Virus record (IMG/VR): IMGVR_UViG_3300011116_000295
Span: 1 to 40,494 of that record
DNA: 40,494 nucleotides
From: a virus
Direction: 5' to 3' (one strand)
Position numbers and translations under genes: made by a program. This document shows positions 20,379 through 30,384 of this stretch, piece after piece (the first letter of the stretch is position 1; each line of letters begins with the position of its first letter). The notes under the pieces are model-generated. The model was not told the origin of the DNA. It saw only the letters and a list, made by a program, of their open reading frames with translations, and did not search any database.

Positions 20379-21583
20379 GTATAAGCATAACAGGAACACC
20401 GCAGGCAATAACACCCGCATACAATGAGAATATATTTGTAGCAACATCTACACAGGTAGCGCAGCCTAACTTCCGTTTCCGTTGTGAGGTGCAAGATGAC
20501 ACGCTAACGACCATTGCAACGGTAGAGGTATTCCCTGACGCTAATAATAACATGGTCTTTGATGCTCACAGGATAGTAGAAAACTACGTTACTTCTAACC
20601 CTACTCTAACTGCGATGACAGAGTTAAGTATGTGTGCTGCTTCATTTAAGCAATACAGATTAAAAGTTACAGAACGTTACGGAACAACGTTGGCTAATCA
20701 TTCAAGCGGTGCAAGTAGTGGTATCTATGCTTTTAACGCTGCTTTACGTTGGAGGGACTTTACATCATGGAATTTAGATAATTACTTTATCAAAACGGGA
20801 ACGGTAAACTTTTTAACCAACTGTCCCGATAATCAAAATATCTATACTAATGAGAATGCCTTTTTGCATTTCGGTGTTCAGTCTAATCTTCTTGCTAAAT
20901 ACGCAAGGGTTCGTACTTATGACAGCGCAGGTAGTTTAATTCAGACCGTTCTAATCACAAATAATTATTGGCAGATTGCAGTAAATGACGGAGGTCATAT
21001 TATGCGTATGCCTGCCGGGTGGAATTTAAACTCTATTGCTGCTGTTGCTTCAGGTTCACTTCCTATCGTAACTGCTTCAACTGCTTCATGGGTAATTGAC
21101 ATAGTACAGAGTGACGGCACAACAGCATTAACAGAAACTAAAACATTCACAGCACAAACAGAATGCACCCCTCACAACTCTTACAGGGTTCACTTCTTAA
21201 ACGCTTTAGGTGGCTTTGATAGCTTTACTTTTAACAGAGGACATTCACAAAAGGACGCAATAGTTAAAAAGACCTTTGAGCCTGTGTATGGGTCGGTGTC
21301 GGGTGGTGCTTGGTCGTATGCCAAAACAAACCAACGCTATAAAGACTTCTATATTGAAAGCGAAGAAACGCTCAAATTAAATAGCGATTGGATAACAGAC
21401 GAACAATCGACATGGCTTAAAGAGTTAGTTGAAAGTCCTGAGATTTATTATGAATTAGACGGGGTAATGTATTCAGCACATATAAAGAACGCGGACTATG
21501 TAACTAAGCTACACGTAACAGATCCTATATTTAATTTAGAGATTGAGTTAGAAACAACTAAGGACGTAAGACAAAGATGGTAA
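20375..21583 (+). CDS. Minor tail or distal tail protein
   Basis: 402 residues, beta-rich, with low charge and many Thr/Ser/Asn. The N-terminal part (ITGTPQAITPAYNENIFVAT) and the C-terminal region (YKDFYIESEETLKLNSDWIT, WLKELVESPEIYYELDGVMY) resemble distal-tail-type baseplate proteins. Immediately downstream is the large tail protein, and the two overlap by 7 bases. A baseplate hub or collar role is inferred from position. Confidence 0.55.
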   Translation: MSISITGTPQAITPAYNENIFVATSTQVAQPNFRFRCEVQDDTLTTIATVEVFPDANNNMVFDAHRIVENYVTSNPTLTAMTELSMCAASFKQYRLKVTERYGTTLANHSSGASSGIYAFNAALRWRDFTSWNLDNYFIKTGTVNFLTNCPDNQNIYTNENAFLHFGVQSNLLAKYARVRTYDSAGSLIQTVLITNNYWQIAVNDGGHIMRMPAGWNLNSIAAVASGSLPIVTASTASWVIDIVQSDGTTALTETKTFTAQTECTPHNSYRVHFLNALGGFDSFTFNRGHSQKDAIVKKTFEPVYGSVSGGAWSYAKTNQRYKDFYIESEETLKLNSDWITDEQSTWLKELVESPEIYYELDGVMYSAHIKNADYVTKLHVTDPIFNLEIELETTKDVRQRW

Positions 21584-24537
21584 GACTATATTCAAACGGG
21601 ATTGATTTAGATTTAGGGGAGTTTGCAACAACGCTTACATTCTCAATAGCTGATATTCGTGAGCCGGATAAACGTAATGCTTCATTCAGTAAGACCTTAA
21701 CATTACCTGGCACAAAAGCAAATAATAAGTTCTTTGAGAATATGTTTGAGGTGGACGTAGTAACTCAAACGTTTAACCCTAATCTAAAGGCTTTAACTAT
21801 TTTATCTGTTGACGGGGTTACTCAGTTCAAAGGTGCGTTAAAACTACGTCAGGTTAATTACTTGGTAGGTGGTCAGGTAACATACGATTGTAATTTGATT
21901 GGAAATTTAGGTGAACTATTTCAAGAAATGGGAAATTTGCGTTTAAGAGATTTAGATTTATCTTCATATAATCACACATACACACAGACAAACGTAGAAG
22001 CAAGTTGGTCACCAACATTAGGAACCGGGTATGTTTATCCAATGGTAAATTATGGAGAAAACAGTGACCTTAATAATTGGGATATCATACATTTTCGTCC
22101 TGCTTTATTTGCTAAAACAATATTAGATAAAATATTTACAGATGCAGGGTTTATCTATACATCAACGTTCCTTAATTCAGATTTATTTAAAAGGCTAATA
22201 ATACCTAATAGTCAGGATAAATTAAGGCTTACGGGTGACCAAGTAAATACCAGACTGTTTAAAGCAGGTAAATCAACATCACAGGTAACAACATTACCTA
22301 CAAGCGTTGATACATTAAACCCTGTTACACTAATAATAAATAACGATAGCACAGGCGGCTACTTTGATAATGATGGCAACTTTAATACTTCCACCTACAA
22401 GCATGAACCAACATACAACGGGTTTAACACATACTTGTATTCTAATGATGTTCAAATAGATTTAACTTTTAACCAAGATATATCAACGGCTAATGATTTT
22501 TCTTCTGATGTTGTAATCCAAATAATACAAGAAGAAAGCGGAATAGAAACAATACTTAATAGTCAATACCTTTCAATGGGTGCAGGCTTAGTTAATACAG
22601 GTGTTGGCACTGAAAGTTTTACCTTTAATAAATCATTCAATTTAGCTGCTGAAAACATATCTGTTTACTCAGGCAAAAAGATATTTGTTAGACTGCAATC
22701 ACAGGTTAATTCTGTTCTATCTACGCTTACATCAGCACAGGTAACAATCACTAATCAATTTTTTAGTGACACGATAGTAAATGATTTGGTAGGTGTTAAT
22801 GATACTATTGTAATGAGTAACACATTGCCGGATATGTTACAGAAGGACTTTGTAATTGGTTTAATAAGAATGTTTAATCTATACATTGAGCCGGATAAAG
22901 ATAACGAAACGCTTTTAAATATTGAGCCAAGAGATACCTACTATAATACTACTCAGGTAGATTGGTCGGCAAAGTTAGCAACTGAAAAAGAATTAGGAAT
23001 AGAGCCTATGGCTTTGCTTAACTTTAAAAGAATAGTAGCGCAATACAAAGATGACAGCGATTATTATAATAAAATTTACAAGCAAGAGTACACACGTAAC
23101 TATGGAAGTTATTTAGCAGACGTAACTAATGACTTTGTGAATGGAGATTATAAAATTGAAACTACATTTAGCCCAACTCCATTAGTAGGTAATTTTGAGA
23201 ATGACAGGATAATTCCAACTATCTTACAAAGCACATCAGGCACACCACCAACAGTAGAACCGTTTGGCGCACTGCCAAGAATACTATATTGGGGCGGTCT
23301 AAAAAATTGTGAAACGTGGACATTTAGAGAGTTTGTTATTCCTTCATACAAAACACAATACCCATACGCAGGACACTTAGATGATCCGCAAGCACCAACA
23401 ATAGATTTATCTTTTGGTATTCCGCAAAAGGTTTACTACGGAGTTAATCAGTACATCAGTTCACTAACGTACACTGATAATAATCTTTACAACACCTACT
23501 ACTCTCAAATGATTTCTGAGATTACGGATAGAGATAGTAAGTTGGTAACGGGTTATTTTTGGTTAACCCCTGTTGATATTCTTAATTTAGATTTCCGTAA
23601 AATTTACAGAGTAGGTTCACACGCTTTGAGGCTGAATAAGATTTACGACTACAACCCTGTAAAAAGCAATCTTACAAAGTGCGAGTTCATAAAGATTAAG
23701 GACACATCGACATTCGTTAGTAACTCTGAAATAATGAACGGGGGTATTGACATTGTGGTAAACTCAAGAGAGAACGCTCCCGTTATTGATATGAGTACCT
23801 TTCAAGATGGCAACGTAGTGGCACGACCATCGACTACTGTAATCACAGGCGAAAAGAATTACGCAGGTGGTGGGCTAAGTACATGGATAGGCGGACAAAA
23901 CAATAGAGTACACGGGCGCAATTCATCAGGGGTAGTAATCACAGGCGAGGATAACATAGTACAAGATGGTGCAAGTGGAGTGGTTATTCACGGGTATAAT
24001 AATACAGTTGGCTTTGGCGCAAAGAACTTGTTTATACAGGGGGATAGAAATACTATTGCGCCTAATCTGAGTAATGTAACGCTAATAAAATCAACAGGGG
24101 TAACAGTAACGGAAAGTAACACACTATACATAGATAGTATCAGACGTTATTCAGATACTGTTTACTTCAGAGAAACGGGTTGGACTTACTCTAATAATAA
24201 GAATTTAAATTCAAGTCCTAATCAGATAACAGAATTAGTGGCACAGGCTGATAAGATAATTCTGATTAAAGAACTTTTATTTTGTTTAGATGCGGGGGCG
24301 GTAGCTTACAACTTTGCCAATAACATAAAATTAAGGTACACAGGAGGCAATGTTATTGTAGATATTGATAAGGCAATTATTAATTCAGCTACTGATTATT
24401 ATTATCACGTTACAGGAATAAACGCAGCGGTATCAGTAGGGCAAGGAGTGGAGTTATATTCCGCAGCAGACGCAGCAGCTGGAAACGGATTATACTATTA
24501 TAAAATTATTTACGAAGTAATTTCAAAACCTTTTTAA
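21577..24537 (+). CDS. Large tail/baseplate protein with C-terminal beta-helix
   Basis: 986 residues. The N-terminal region starts with RLYSNGIDLDLGEFATTL and contains the conserved FSKTLTLPGTKANNKFF segment seen in tail proteins of Bacteroidota phages. The middle is beta-rich. Around residues 760-840 repeated short turns (GGQNNRVHGRNSSGVVITGE, GASGVVIHGYNNTVGFGA) form a left- or right-handed beta-helix like those of fibre and haemagglutinin heads. The C-terminal 100 residues form a separate beta domain. It is probably a baseplate hub or tip component facing the host surface. Confidence 0.65.
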   Translation: MVRLYSNGIDLDLGEFATTLTFSIADIREPDKRNASFSKTLTLPGTKANNKFFENMFEVDVVTQTFNPNLKALTILSVDGVTQFKGALKLRQVNYLVGGQVTYDCNLIGNLGELFQEMGNLRLRDLDLSSYNHTYTQTNVEASWSPTLGTGYVYPMVNYGENSDLNNWDIIHFRPALFAKTILDKIFTDAGFIYTSTFLNSDLFKRLIIPNSQDKLRLTGDQVNTRLFKAGKSTSQVTTLPTSVDTLNPVTLIINNDSTGGYFDNDGNFNTSTYKHEPTYNGFNTYLYSNDVQIDLTFNQDISTANDFSSDVVIQIIQEESGIETILNSQYLSMGAGLVNTGVGTESFTFNKSFNLAAENISVYSGKKIFVRLQSQVNSVLSTLTSAQVTITNQFFSDTIVNDLVGVNDTIVMSNTLPDMLQKDFVIGLIRMFNLYIEPDKDNETLLNIEPRDTYYNTTQVDWSAKLATEKELGIEPMALLNFKRIVAQYKDDSDYYNKIYKQEYTRNYGSYLADVTNDFVNGDYKIETTFSPTPLVGNFENDRIIPTILQSTSGTPPTVEPFGALPRILYWGGLKNCETWTFREFVIPSYKTQYPYAGHLDDPQAPTIDLSFGIPQKVYYGVNQYISSLTYTDNNLYNTYYSQMISEITDRDSKLVTGYFWLTPVDILNLDFRKIYRVGSHALRLNKIYDYNPVKSNLTKCEFIKIKDTSTFVSNSEIMNGGIDIVVNSRENAPVIDMSTFQDGNVVARPSTTVITGEKNYAGGGLSTWIGGQNNRVHGRNSSGVVITGEDNIVQDGASGVVIHGYNNTVGFGAKNLFIQGDRNTIAPNLSNVTLIKSTGVTVTESNTLYIDSIRRYSDTVYFRETGWTYSNNKNLNSSPNQITELVAQADKIILIKELLFCLDAGAVAYNFANNIKLRYTGGNVIVDIDKAIINSATDYYYHVTGINAAVSVGQGVELYSAADAAAGNGLYYYKIIYEVISKPF

Positions 24538-24540
24538 GAC

Positions 24541-26184
24541 ATGGCAGAAGAAGTAGCAATAGACCTCAATATAAAAACGGGCGAGGCGGAAAAGAATACC
24601 CAAAGTTTAAAGGGTAAACTAAAACAACTTAAACAGGAACTTGCAGGACTTGAGGAAGGGAGCGCAGCATTTAATAAAGTTGCAGCCGAAGCAGGGAAAG
24701 TGCAGGATAAAATCGGAGACTTAAATAAACGTGTAAATACGTTAGCGAGTGATACCCGTAAATTAGACACGTTTGTTGGGGTGGCTCAAGGTATTGCTGG
24801 CGGTTTCGCTGCTGCTCAAGGTGCTGCTGCTTTGTTTGGTGTTGAAAGTGAGGACTTGAATAAGCAACTGTTAAAGGTTCAGGGTTCACTTGCTTTGCTT
24901 AATGGGGTGCAACAGATAGCTAACACACTGAATAAAGATGATGCTGTAATGACTAATCTTAATTCAGCAGCGAAGGCGGCTTATACATTTGTAGTCGGCA
25001 CTTCAACAGGTGCGTTAAAACTTTTTAGAATAGCATTAGCAAGTACCGGAATAGGATTAATCATAATTGCAATCGGTGTTTTAATTGCTAAGTGGGATGA
25101 CCTTACAGAAGCAATAAGCGGAAGTACAGAGCAGTTAGATAAGAATGCAGAAGCCACACGCAACGACACTAAGGCAATGCAAGAACAAAGCAAAGTCTTA
25201 GCTGAAAAGATAAAAGCAGACAGGGCTTTAGAGTTGGCTAACTTACAAAGCATAAAAGAAATTCGTGAGGCTCAAGGCTTAGACACTTTAGCTATTGATG
25301 AAAAGATACGTGAAGCAAGATTAAGAGGCGGTGCAACGGAAGCGGAATTAAGAATAGACCAGATAAAAGCAGAAACGGCAGCAGGTATAGAAGCCTATAA
25401 AGACCGCGCAGCAAAAGAAGCGGAACAGGAAAAGGCAAGATTACAAGCTATTGATGAGGCTGCTAAAGAGTTTGAAAAGGAAAGGCAAACACGCAAAGGC
25501 ACTGAAGAAGATATCAATAAGATGCGTATTGAGCAGGCTATCGCTGACAAACAGGCGGAGGTAGATGCAGTAAAAGCAATAACAGACCAAGCAGCAGAAC
25601 ACGCAAAAGAGGCAAACGATGCGTTTATGGCGCAGCAGGATATTGATACGCAGAAAAGAATTGATAATGAGGCAAAGGTAGCAAAGGCAAAGCAGGATAA
25701 TTTTGCAATAGCAGCAGCGGGAATGAACGCTTTATCTGCTCTTAATAATCTTATATCACAATCTGAAAATCAAAATGCAAATAAGAACGCAAAGGAACGT
25801 TTAGCTTTAGAGAAAAAACAATTTGAGCGTGGCAAGGCTTTAGGTATTGTAAATACTGTTATTAATACTGCTCAAGCTATTATGGCTCAAATGGCAAACC
25901 CTACTCCTTACGTTGGTATTGCTTTGGCAGCACTCGCAGGGGTAACAGGGGCTTTACAAGTTGCTGCTATTGCATCACAAAAATTTGAAGGTGGCAGTGG
26001 AACTATCTCACAGGTAGGAAGTGCAGGCTCTGTAAATTCACCAAGCATAGCAAACCAAGCGCCACAAGTGCCTACAACACCTCAGTCTATTCCTATTCCG
26101 CAACAGGTCTATGTAACCGAAACGGATATAAGCGGAACGCAGCAACAGGTACAAGTCATCGAGGGGCTTAGTAAAATACACTAA
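24541..26184 (+). CDS. Tail tape measure protein
   Basis: 547 residues, alanine-, lysine- and glutamate-rich, with long coiled coils (about 10-70, 200-350) and two hydrophobic segments (ALASTGIGLIIIAIGVLIAKW near 165-185 and PYVGIALAALAGVTGAL near 465). This is the classic tape-measure profile. At about 0.15 nm per residue a tail near 80 nm would follow, so a short siphovirus-type tail. The C-terminal 60 residues are Pro/Gln/Ser-rich. Preceded by baseplate genes rather than followed by them. Confidence 0.8.
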   Translation: MAEEVAIDLNIKTGEAEKNTQSLKGKLKQLKQELAGLEEGSAAFNKVAAEAGKVQDKIGDLNKRVNTLASDTRKLDTFVGVAQGIAGGFAAAQGAAALFGVESEDLNKQLLKVQGSLALLNGVQQIANTLNKDDAVMTNLNSAAKAAYTFVVGTSTGALKLFRIALASTGIGLIIIAIGVLIAKWDDLTEAISGSTEQLDKNAEATRNDTKAMQEQSKVLAEKIKADRALELANLQSIKEIREAQGLDTLAIDEKIREARLRGGATEAELRIDQIKAETAAGIEAYKDRAAKEAEQEKARLQAIDEAAKEFEKERQTRKGTEEDINKMRIEQAIADKQAEVDAVKAITDQAAEHAKEANDAFMAQQDIDTQKRIDNEAKVAKAKQDNFAIAAAGMNALSALNNLISQSENQNANKNAKERLALEKKQFERGKALGIVNTVINTAQAIMAQMANPTPYVGIALAALAGVTGALQVAAIASQKFEGGSGTISQVGSAGSVNSPSIANQAPQVPTTPQSIPIPQQVYVTETDISGTQQQVQVIEGLSKIH

Positions 26185-26212
26185 TTTGCACAAAAGCCCG
26201 TAAATTATATTT

Positions 26213-26797
26213 ATGGGTATGGCAAAAGACTTTCCGATTTACGAACTTACAATCAATGACGAGGATAACGTAGGTGTAAATTTTATCTCAATAGTTGACC
26301 GACCTGCAATAGAAAAAGGGTGGCACGTATTTAACGGAAGTAAACACAGATTTCAGTTAGGCGACAAAGAAAAGCGCATCGTGTCAGGTGCTGCAATGAT
26401 TGCTAATATGCCTATTTACCGCAGAGATAATACAAAAGGTGAATACTTTGTAATGTTTAAGGCGGACACTATTCGCAAGATAGTAGAAAAGTATTTCCGG
26501 AATAAGTTTACATCTAACGTAAATATGAACCATGCCAACGTAACGGACGGGGTTTATGTCATTGAAAGTATGCTAATCGATAAAGCGCGGGGAATTGAAA
26601 CTCCAAAAGGTTATGATGAACTTCCTGACGGATCATGGTTTGTGTCAATGAAGATTGATAATAATGACGTTTGGGAAAACTTTGTAAAAACAGGAACGCT
26701 CACAGGCTTTTCAGTAGAAGGTACTTTTATTGAAGAACATTTAACAGACAGTTCAGAGCAGACGATTAAAAAACTGATAGACATTTTTGCACAATAA
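26213..26797 (+). CDS. XkdF-like prohead serine protease
   Basis: 194 residues. The segment SGAAMIANMPIYRRD, then GEYFVMFKADTIRKIVEKYF, VNMNHAN, DGVYVIESMLID, LPDGSWFVSMKI and GFSVEGTF, follows the XkdF family of putative phage serine proteases. The His and Ser positions (NMNHAN and GFSVEG) are candidate catalytic residues. It precedes scaffold and capsid genes, the usual place of a maturation protease. MGMAKDF offers two in-frame starts; the first is used. Confidence 0.85.
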   Translation: MGMAKDFPIYELTINDEDNVGVNFISIVDRPAIEKGWHVFNGSKHRFQLGDKEKRIVSGAAMIANMPIYRRDNTKGEYFVMFKADTIRKIVEKYFRNKFTSNVNMNHANVTDGVYVIESMLIDKARGIETPKGYDELPDGSWFVSMKIDNNDVWENFVKTGTLTGFSVEGTFIEEHLTDSSEQTIKKLIDIFAQ

Positions 26798-26819
26798 TTT
26801 ACATTTAATATTTATAGGC

Positions 26820-27470
26820 ATGAACATCAAAGAAAAAATTAAAGAACTTTTAGGGGCGGAGAAATTCGCAGCTATTGAAAATCTTATTAAATCTTCTTTT
26901 TCAGAAGTCGTTGCTAAAGATGGCAGCGTAATAAAATACGAAGGTGATTTAAAATCTGGTACTGCTGTTTTTGTATCTACTCCTGACGGGGACGTTGCAG
27001 TACCTGACGGTGTTGTAGAATTAGAGGACGGTACTATGTTAGAAGTTGCAGCAGGGGTAATCGTAACAGTTACGCCAAGCGCAGACCAAGCGGCAGCAGC
27101 CAACGAAGTTCCTACCAACGACACCAATGCAGAAGCAATGACAGTAGAACAAATGGGTACAGCATTAAGTGACCTGTTTGCGAAAGTGGAAGCACTTACA
27201 AATACCGTTGCAGAGTTGCAGGGGAAATTCAGCGAAGCACCAAAAGAAGATATTAACGCAAAGATTGAAGAAGCAATCAATAATTTGAAAACATCTGAAC
27301 TTTCTAAGATTAGCTCGGACTTTAAAGTTATGGCAGAACTAATCAATGAGATTGGTGATTTGCCGGTAGGTGAACCAAAAGAAAAGGAACAAAACTTTTC
27401 AAGCGCAACAGATAAAAAGACAAAACGAATTTTAGAATTATCAAAAAGCATTAACAATTTAAAAAAATAA
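26820..27470 (+). CDS. Capsid scaffold-like protein
   Basis: 216 residues from ATG 26820; an upstream TTG at 26787 is in frame but lies within the end of the protease gene. The protein is acidic and helical, with an Ala/Glu-rich region (VEQMGTALSDLFAKVEALTN, then TVAELQGKF) and a basic C-terminal tail (DKKTKRILELSKSINNLKK), as in scaffolding proteins that dock to the capsid by a positive C-terminus. Its position between protease and major capsid gene supports this. No sequence family is identified. Confidence 0.65.
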   Translation: MNIKEKIKELLGAEKFAAIENLIKSSFSEVVAKDGSVIKYEGDLKSGTAVFVSTPDGDVAVPDGVVELEDGTMLEVAAGVIVTVTPSADQAAAANEVPTNDTNAEAMTVEQMGTALSDLFAKVEALTNTVAELQGKFSEAPKEDINAKIEEAINNLKTSELSKISSDFKVMAELINEIGDLPVGEPKEKEQNFSSATDKKTKRILELSKSINNLKK

Positions 27471-27473
27471 ACA

Positions 27474-28406
27474 ATGGGATTTACAACATCTTCACTAACA
27501 GACTACGTTGACCAAACATCAACCGACCTCTTAACCGCCACGCAATTTGCGGGCGAAACTGCCGCAATGATGAACCTGCAAACAGGTATCAAAAGTTCAG
27601 CAGCACTTCAACTATTATCAACAAATGCAGTACCACAAGCGGGCGAAACTTGCGGATTTAACGCATCAGGAGATGTAACTTTCTCACAAAGAAATCTTGC
27701 TACCGTTGCTATTAAATTTCAAGACACTCTTTGCCCTCGTGCGCTGCAAGCTAAATGGACGCAAGTTCTTTTGAAAAAAGGTCAGCAAATTTCAGAAAGC
27801 GACATTCCGAAAGTGATTGTAGATAATATCGTTGGTGGTATTAAACAACGTTTGGAAACTGCTGACTGGCAGGGTGACACCGCTTCTCCTTCTGCTTACT
27901 TAAATCTTTACGACGGTTTGATTAAAACTATTGTAAATGCAACAGGTGAGGTAGTAGCAACAGCATCAACTTACAACACTGCAAACTGCCGCACTATTGT
28001 AGCAAATATTATCAGCAACATACCAGCAGCTTTGAAAGGCAATGGAGCAGTAAAAATATTCATGGGTTATGACGCAGTAGAAGTATATCGTCAAAAATTA
28101 ATGAACGATAACCTTTACCACGTACCGGCCGGAAGCGCAGACCAGAAAGGAATTATGGCAGAGGGTTCAGTACACGAAATAGTACCAGTACACGGATTGG
28201 ATGGATTGTATGCAACAGCTACACAAAATTGTATTTTCGCTTTCAACCCGGATAATGTTTTCTTGGGTGTTGACATGGAAAACGAAGAAGAAACCTTCAA
28301 AATGTGGATGTCACAAGATGACGACAATGTGAAGTACTCAGTACGTTTCCGCAGAGGCTGGCAGATTGCATACCCTACCGAAATCGTTAGATATGCTAAC
28401 TCTTAA
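27474..28406 (+). CDS. Major capsid protein
   Basis: 310 residues. Layout fits an HK97-fold capsid of Bacteroidota phages: N-terminal helix (DYVDQTSTDLLTATQFAGET), an E-loop-like region, then FQDTLCPRALQAKW and a P-domain helix with DIPKVIVDNIVGGIKQRLE. The C-terminal block is EETFKMWMSQDDDNVKYSVR, then FRRGWQIAYPTEIV. Gene order protease-scaffold-capsid and the intrinsic terminator directly after it, expected for a highly expressed gene, support the call. Confidence 0.85.
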   Translation: MGFTTSSLTDYVDQTSTDLLTATQFAGETAAMMNLQTGIKSSAALQLLSTNAVPQAGETCGFNASGDVTFSQRNLATVAIKFQDTLCPRALQAKWTQVLLKKGQQISESDIPKVIVDNIVGGIKQRLETADWQGDTASPSAYLNLYDGLIKTIVNATGEVVATASTYNTANCRTIVANIISNIPAALKGNGAVKIFMGYDAVEVYRQKLMNDNLYHVPAGSADQKGIMAEGSVHEIVPVHGLDGLYATATQNCIFAFNPDNVFLGVDMENEEETFKMWMSQDDDNVKYSVRFRRGWQIAYPTEIVRYANS

Positions 28407-28420
28407 TAATTAACTAACTC

Positions 28421-28460
28421 AAAGAGAGGGGCGGGAATTAAAGCCCGCCTTTCTTTTTTA
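28421..28460 (+). terminator. Intrinsic terminator after the major capsid gene
   Basis: GGCGGG and CCCGCC (about 28430-28449) form a GC-rich stem around AATTAAAG, extended by AAAG/CTTT, and followed by TTTCTTTTTT. This is a classic hairpin plus U-tract that could uncouple capsid expression from downstream genes. Confidence 0.8.
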
Positions 28461-28474
28461 AAACAAAATAAACA

Positions 28475-28984
28475 ATGGCATGTTCACTTACAGTTGGCTA
28501 CTCACTCGGATGTAGAACGTCTGTTGGCGGTGTGGAATGGGTATCATTCTTAGCTTACGGAAACAAAGGATCAGTAACAGCAGCATCAGGAACGGTGACG
28601 GCATGGACTGTTGGCGGTGGTCAGTTCTTTAAATACGAACAAGAAGAAGAAGTTTCAGAAGCAACAAGCAACGAAACACTTTCAAGACCTAACGGCACTA
28701 TCTTTTATGCTCAAGAAGTTAAACTTGCAATTAACGGTTTGACTGCTGCTTTACGTCAGGAATTAAAACTACTTGCACAGAATAGACTAATTGCAATCGT
28801 AAAGATGCGTGACGGTCAATCATGGGCTTTTGGTTTAGACTATGGATTGATGAAATCAGCACAGGCTTCTAAGTCTGGATTAGCTTTCGGGGATAGAAAT
28901 GGTTATGAGATGACATTTTCTGGTAACGAAGCAAACGACATTCAGTTAGTAACGACTTCTGTAATAACTTCATTAGGATTGTAA
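28475..28984 (+). CDS. Major tail tube protein (probable)
   Basis: 169 residues, beta-rich, low in Lys/Arg. VGGVEWVSFLAYGNKGSV, then KYEQEEEVSEATSNETL, and a C-terminal GYEMTFSGNEANDIQLV resemble tail-tube proteins. It sits between two terminators, as expected for a separately and strongly expressed structural gene, directly after the capsid gene. The function is inferred from size, composition and position. Confidence 0.65.
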   Translation: MACSLTVGYSLGCRTSVGGVEWVSFLAYGNKGSVTAASGTVTAWTVGGGQFFKYEQEEEVSEATSNETLSRPNGTIFYAQEVKLAINGLTAALRQELKLLAQNRLIAIVKMRDGQSWAFGLDYGLMKSAQASKSGLAFGDRNGYEMTFSGNEANDIQLVTTSVITSLGL

Positions 28985-28989
28985 ATAAT

Positions 28990-29000
28990 TATTATATTTG
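28990..29000 (+). promoter_or_regulatory. -7 promoter element upstream of a short transcript
   Basis: TATATTTGC (28992-29000) matches the Bacteroidota -7 consensus just after the tail tube gene, and about 40 bases before a strong terminator. Transcription from here would yield a short RNA. Confidence 0.45.
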
Positions 29001-29035
29001 CAGAATTAACGTTCTTTATATAATCTGGTTTTTAG

Positions 29036-29067
29036 AAAAGCCCTTGCAATTTGCAGGGGTTTTTTTA
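29036..29067 (+). terminator. Intrinsic terminator after the tail tube gene
   Basis: CCCTTGCA and TGCAGGGG pair around ATT, followed by seven T. With the terminator at 28421 this brackets the tail tube gene. Confidence 0.8.
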
Positions 29068-29069
29068 TT

Positions 29070-29078
29070 ATGTTTGCA
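29070..29078 (+). promoter_or_regulatory. -7 promoter element before the next structural operon segment
   Basis: TATGTTTGC matches TAnnTTTG and lies 2 bases before ATG 29081. The terminator just upstream makes a new promoter necessary, and the short distance implies a leaderless or nearly leaderless mRNA. Confidence 0.55.
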
Positions 29079-29080
29079 CA

Positions 29081-29359
29081 ATGAACCCTTTTCAAGTTCC
29101 TATTGAATTATCTTTTAATCCACAGGCGAGGCATGAAGCGGGAAGTAATCACCCTACCTGGGTAATGGCTACACAAGTAAAATGGGTACTAAAGCCACTA
29201 TTAAGAATAAGGCGAGATTACGAAGTATGTAAGAATAACCCTGACTTAATACGCTTTTACTTTAACGGTACTACAACGATTGAAAGTATTGAGAAAATGA
29301 TAAAAGAATACGAAGAAAAACTAAATCAATTTATTAATGAAAATACTTTTAGTATATAA
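29081..29359 (+). CDS. Hypothetical structural-region protein
   Basis: 92 residues from ATG 29081. The frame is open further upstream but only through the terminator. It contains PIELSFNPQARHEAGSNHPT and a helical C-terminus (SIEKMIKEYEEKLNQF). It overlaps the following glycosyltransferase by 23 bases. No family is recognised. A small tail chaperone or connector protein is possible. Confidence 0.55.
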   Translation: MNPFQVPIELSFNPQARHEAGSNHPTWVMATQVKWVLKPLLRIRRDYEVCKNNPDLIRFYFNGTTTIESIEKMIKEYEEKLNQFINENTFSI

Positions 29360-30365
29360 CTTAGGCGGGGCTGGCTCTAACTTTTACCGCTTAGAAATGC
29401 CTCACCACCACTTAGGGGAAAATTATCCGGTAGAATTATATTCGTGCGCTAATCTTGAAGGCATAGACTTTAGCAAATATGACTTTGTAATATTTAGCAG
29501 GGGTATTGACTACAACGGAAAGACAAAAGAGATAGCTACTGAAATAAAAAAGCATACTAAACTCGTTTTAGATTTAGATGACTATTGGGTACTTGGAGCA
29601 GGTCATATTCTACAAAAGGAATGGAAAGAGAATAAGACATCACAGCAAATAAGGGAGGCGGTAGAGATTGCAGATAATGTAATAGTAACTACTAAGTATC
29701 TTGCTAAGTCTGTAAAAGGAATTAACCGAAACGTTCACGTAGTTCCTAATGCAGTATTCCCGGAAGTCTATAAACAGTTTCAGCACGTTAAACCCGAAGC
29801 GAGTTATGATTTACGCTTAGGATGGATTGGCGGAAGCTGCCATGTAGAAGATATTGAGTTACTGTATTGGTTTGCTCAAGATGTATTTAATCAATCTTTG
29901 CCGGTCCATTTTAAATTCGTACACGATGGAAACAAGGACGGGGTGTATGAGTATTACAAAAGGATAATCACTAATGACTATAAGAATGAGAAATATACGG
30001 CACTACCGACCACTGACGTATATTCTTATGGGTTACATTACAATTCATTTGATGTTGCTTTAGCACCTTTACGAAATACAGAATTTAATACAAAGAAATC
30101 AGAGTTAAAAGTAATTGAGGCGGGCTTCCATAAGAAAGGACTAATAGTATCCGATGTAAAGCCATATACTGACATTTGCAACACTAAAAACTCTATTGTG
30201 GTAAAGTATAGCGAAGACTGGGTTAAAGGTATTAAACGCTTAATTGATAGTCCTGCTTTACTTGAGGACTTGAGCGAACAGTTATATTTAGACGTTCAAA
30301 AGTTTCACATAGCAGAAGTAAATAAAAAGCGGTGGGAAGTATATCAGTCTATTGCACAAAAGTAA
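29337..30365 (+). CDS. GT-B fold glycosyltransferase
   Basis: 342 residues. N-terminal Rossmann part MKILLVYNLGGAGSNFYRLE, then DLDDYWVLG. The middle linker VIVTTKYLAKSVKGINRNVHVVPN is a GT4-type hinge. The C-terminal part has LGWIGGSCHVEDIELL and the acidic donor-site motif KSELKVIEAGFHKKGLIVSD. It is embedded among capsid, tail and portal genes, so glycosylation of virion proteins is likely (inference). This is the third glycosyltransferase of the window. Confidence 0.85.
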   Translation: MKILLVYNLGGAGSNFYRLEMPHHHLGENYPVELYSCANLEGIDFSKYDFVIFSRGIDYNGKTKEIATEIKKHTKLVLDLDDYWVLGAGHILQKEWKENKTSQQIREAVEIADNVIVTTKYLAKSVKGINRNVHVVPNAVFPEVYKQFQHVKPEASYDLRLGWIGGSCHVEDIELLYWFAQDVFNQSLPVHFKFVHDGNKDGVYEYYKRIITNDYKNEKYTALPTTDVYSYGLHYNSFDVALAPLRNTEFNTKKSELKVIEAGFHKKGLIVSDVKPYTDICNTKNSIVVKYSEDWVKGIKRLIDSPALLEDLSEQLYLDVQKFHIAEVNKKRWEVYQSIAQK

Positions 30366-30384
30366 CTTTCTTATATTTACTATT

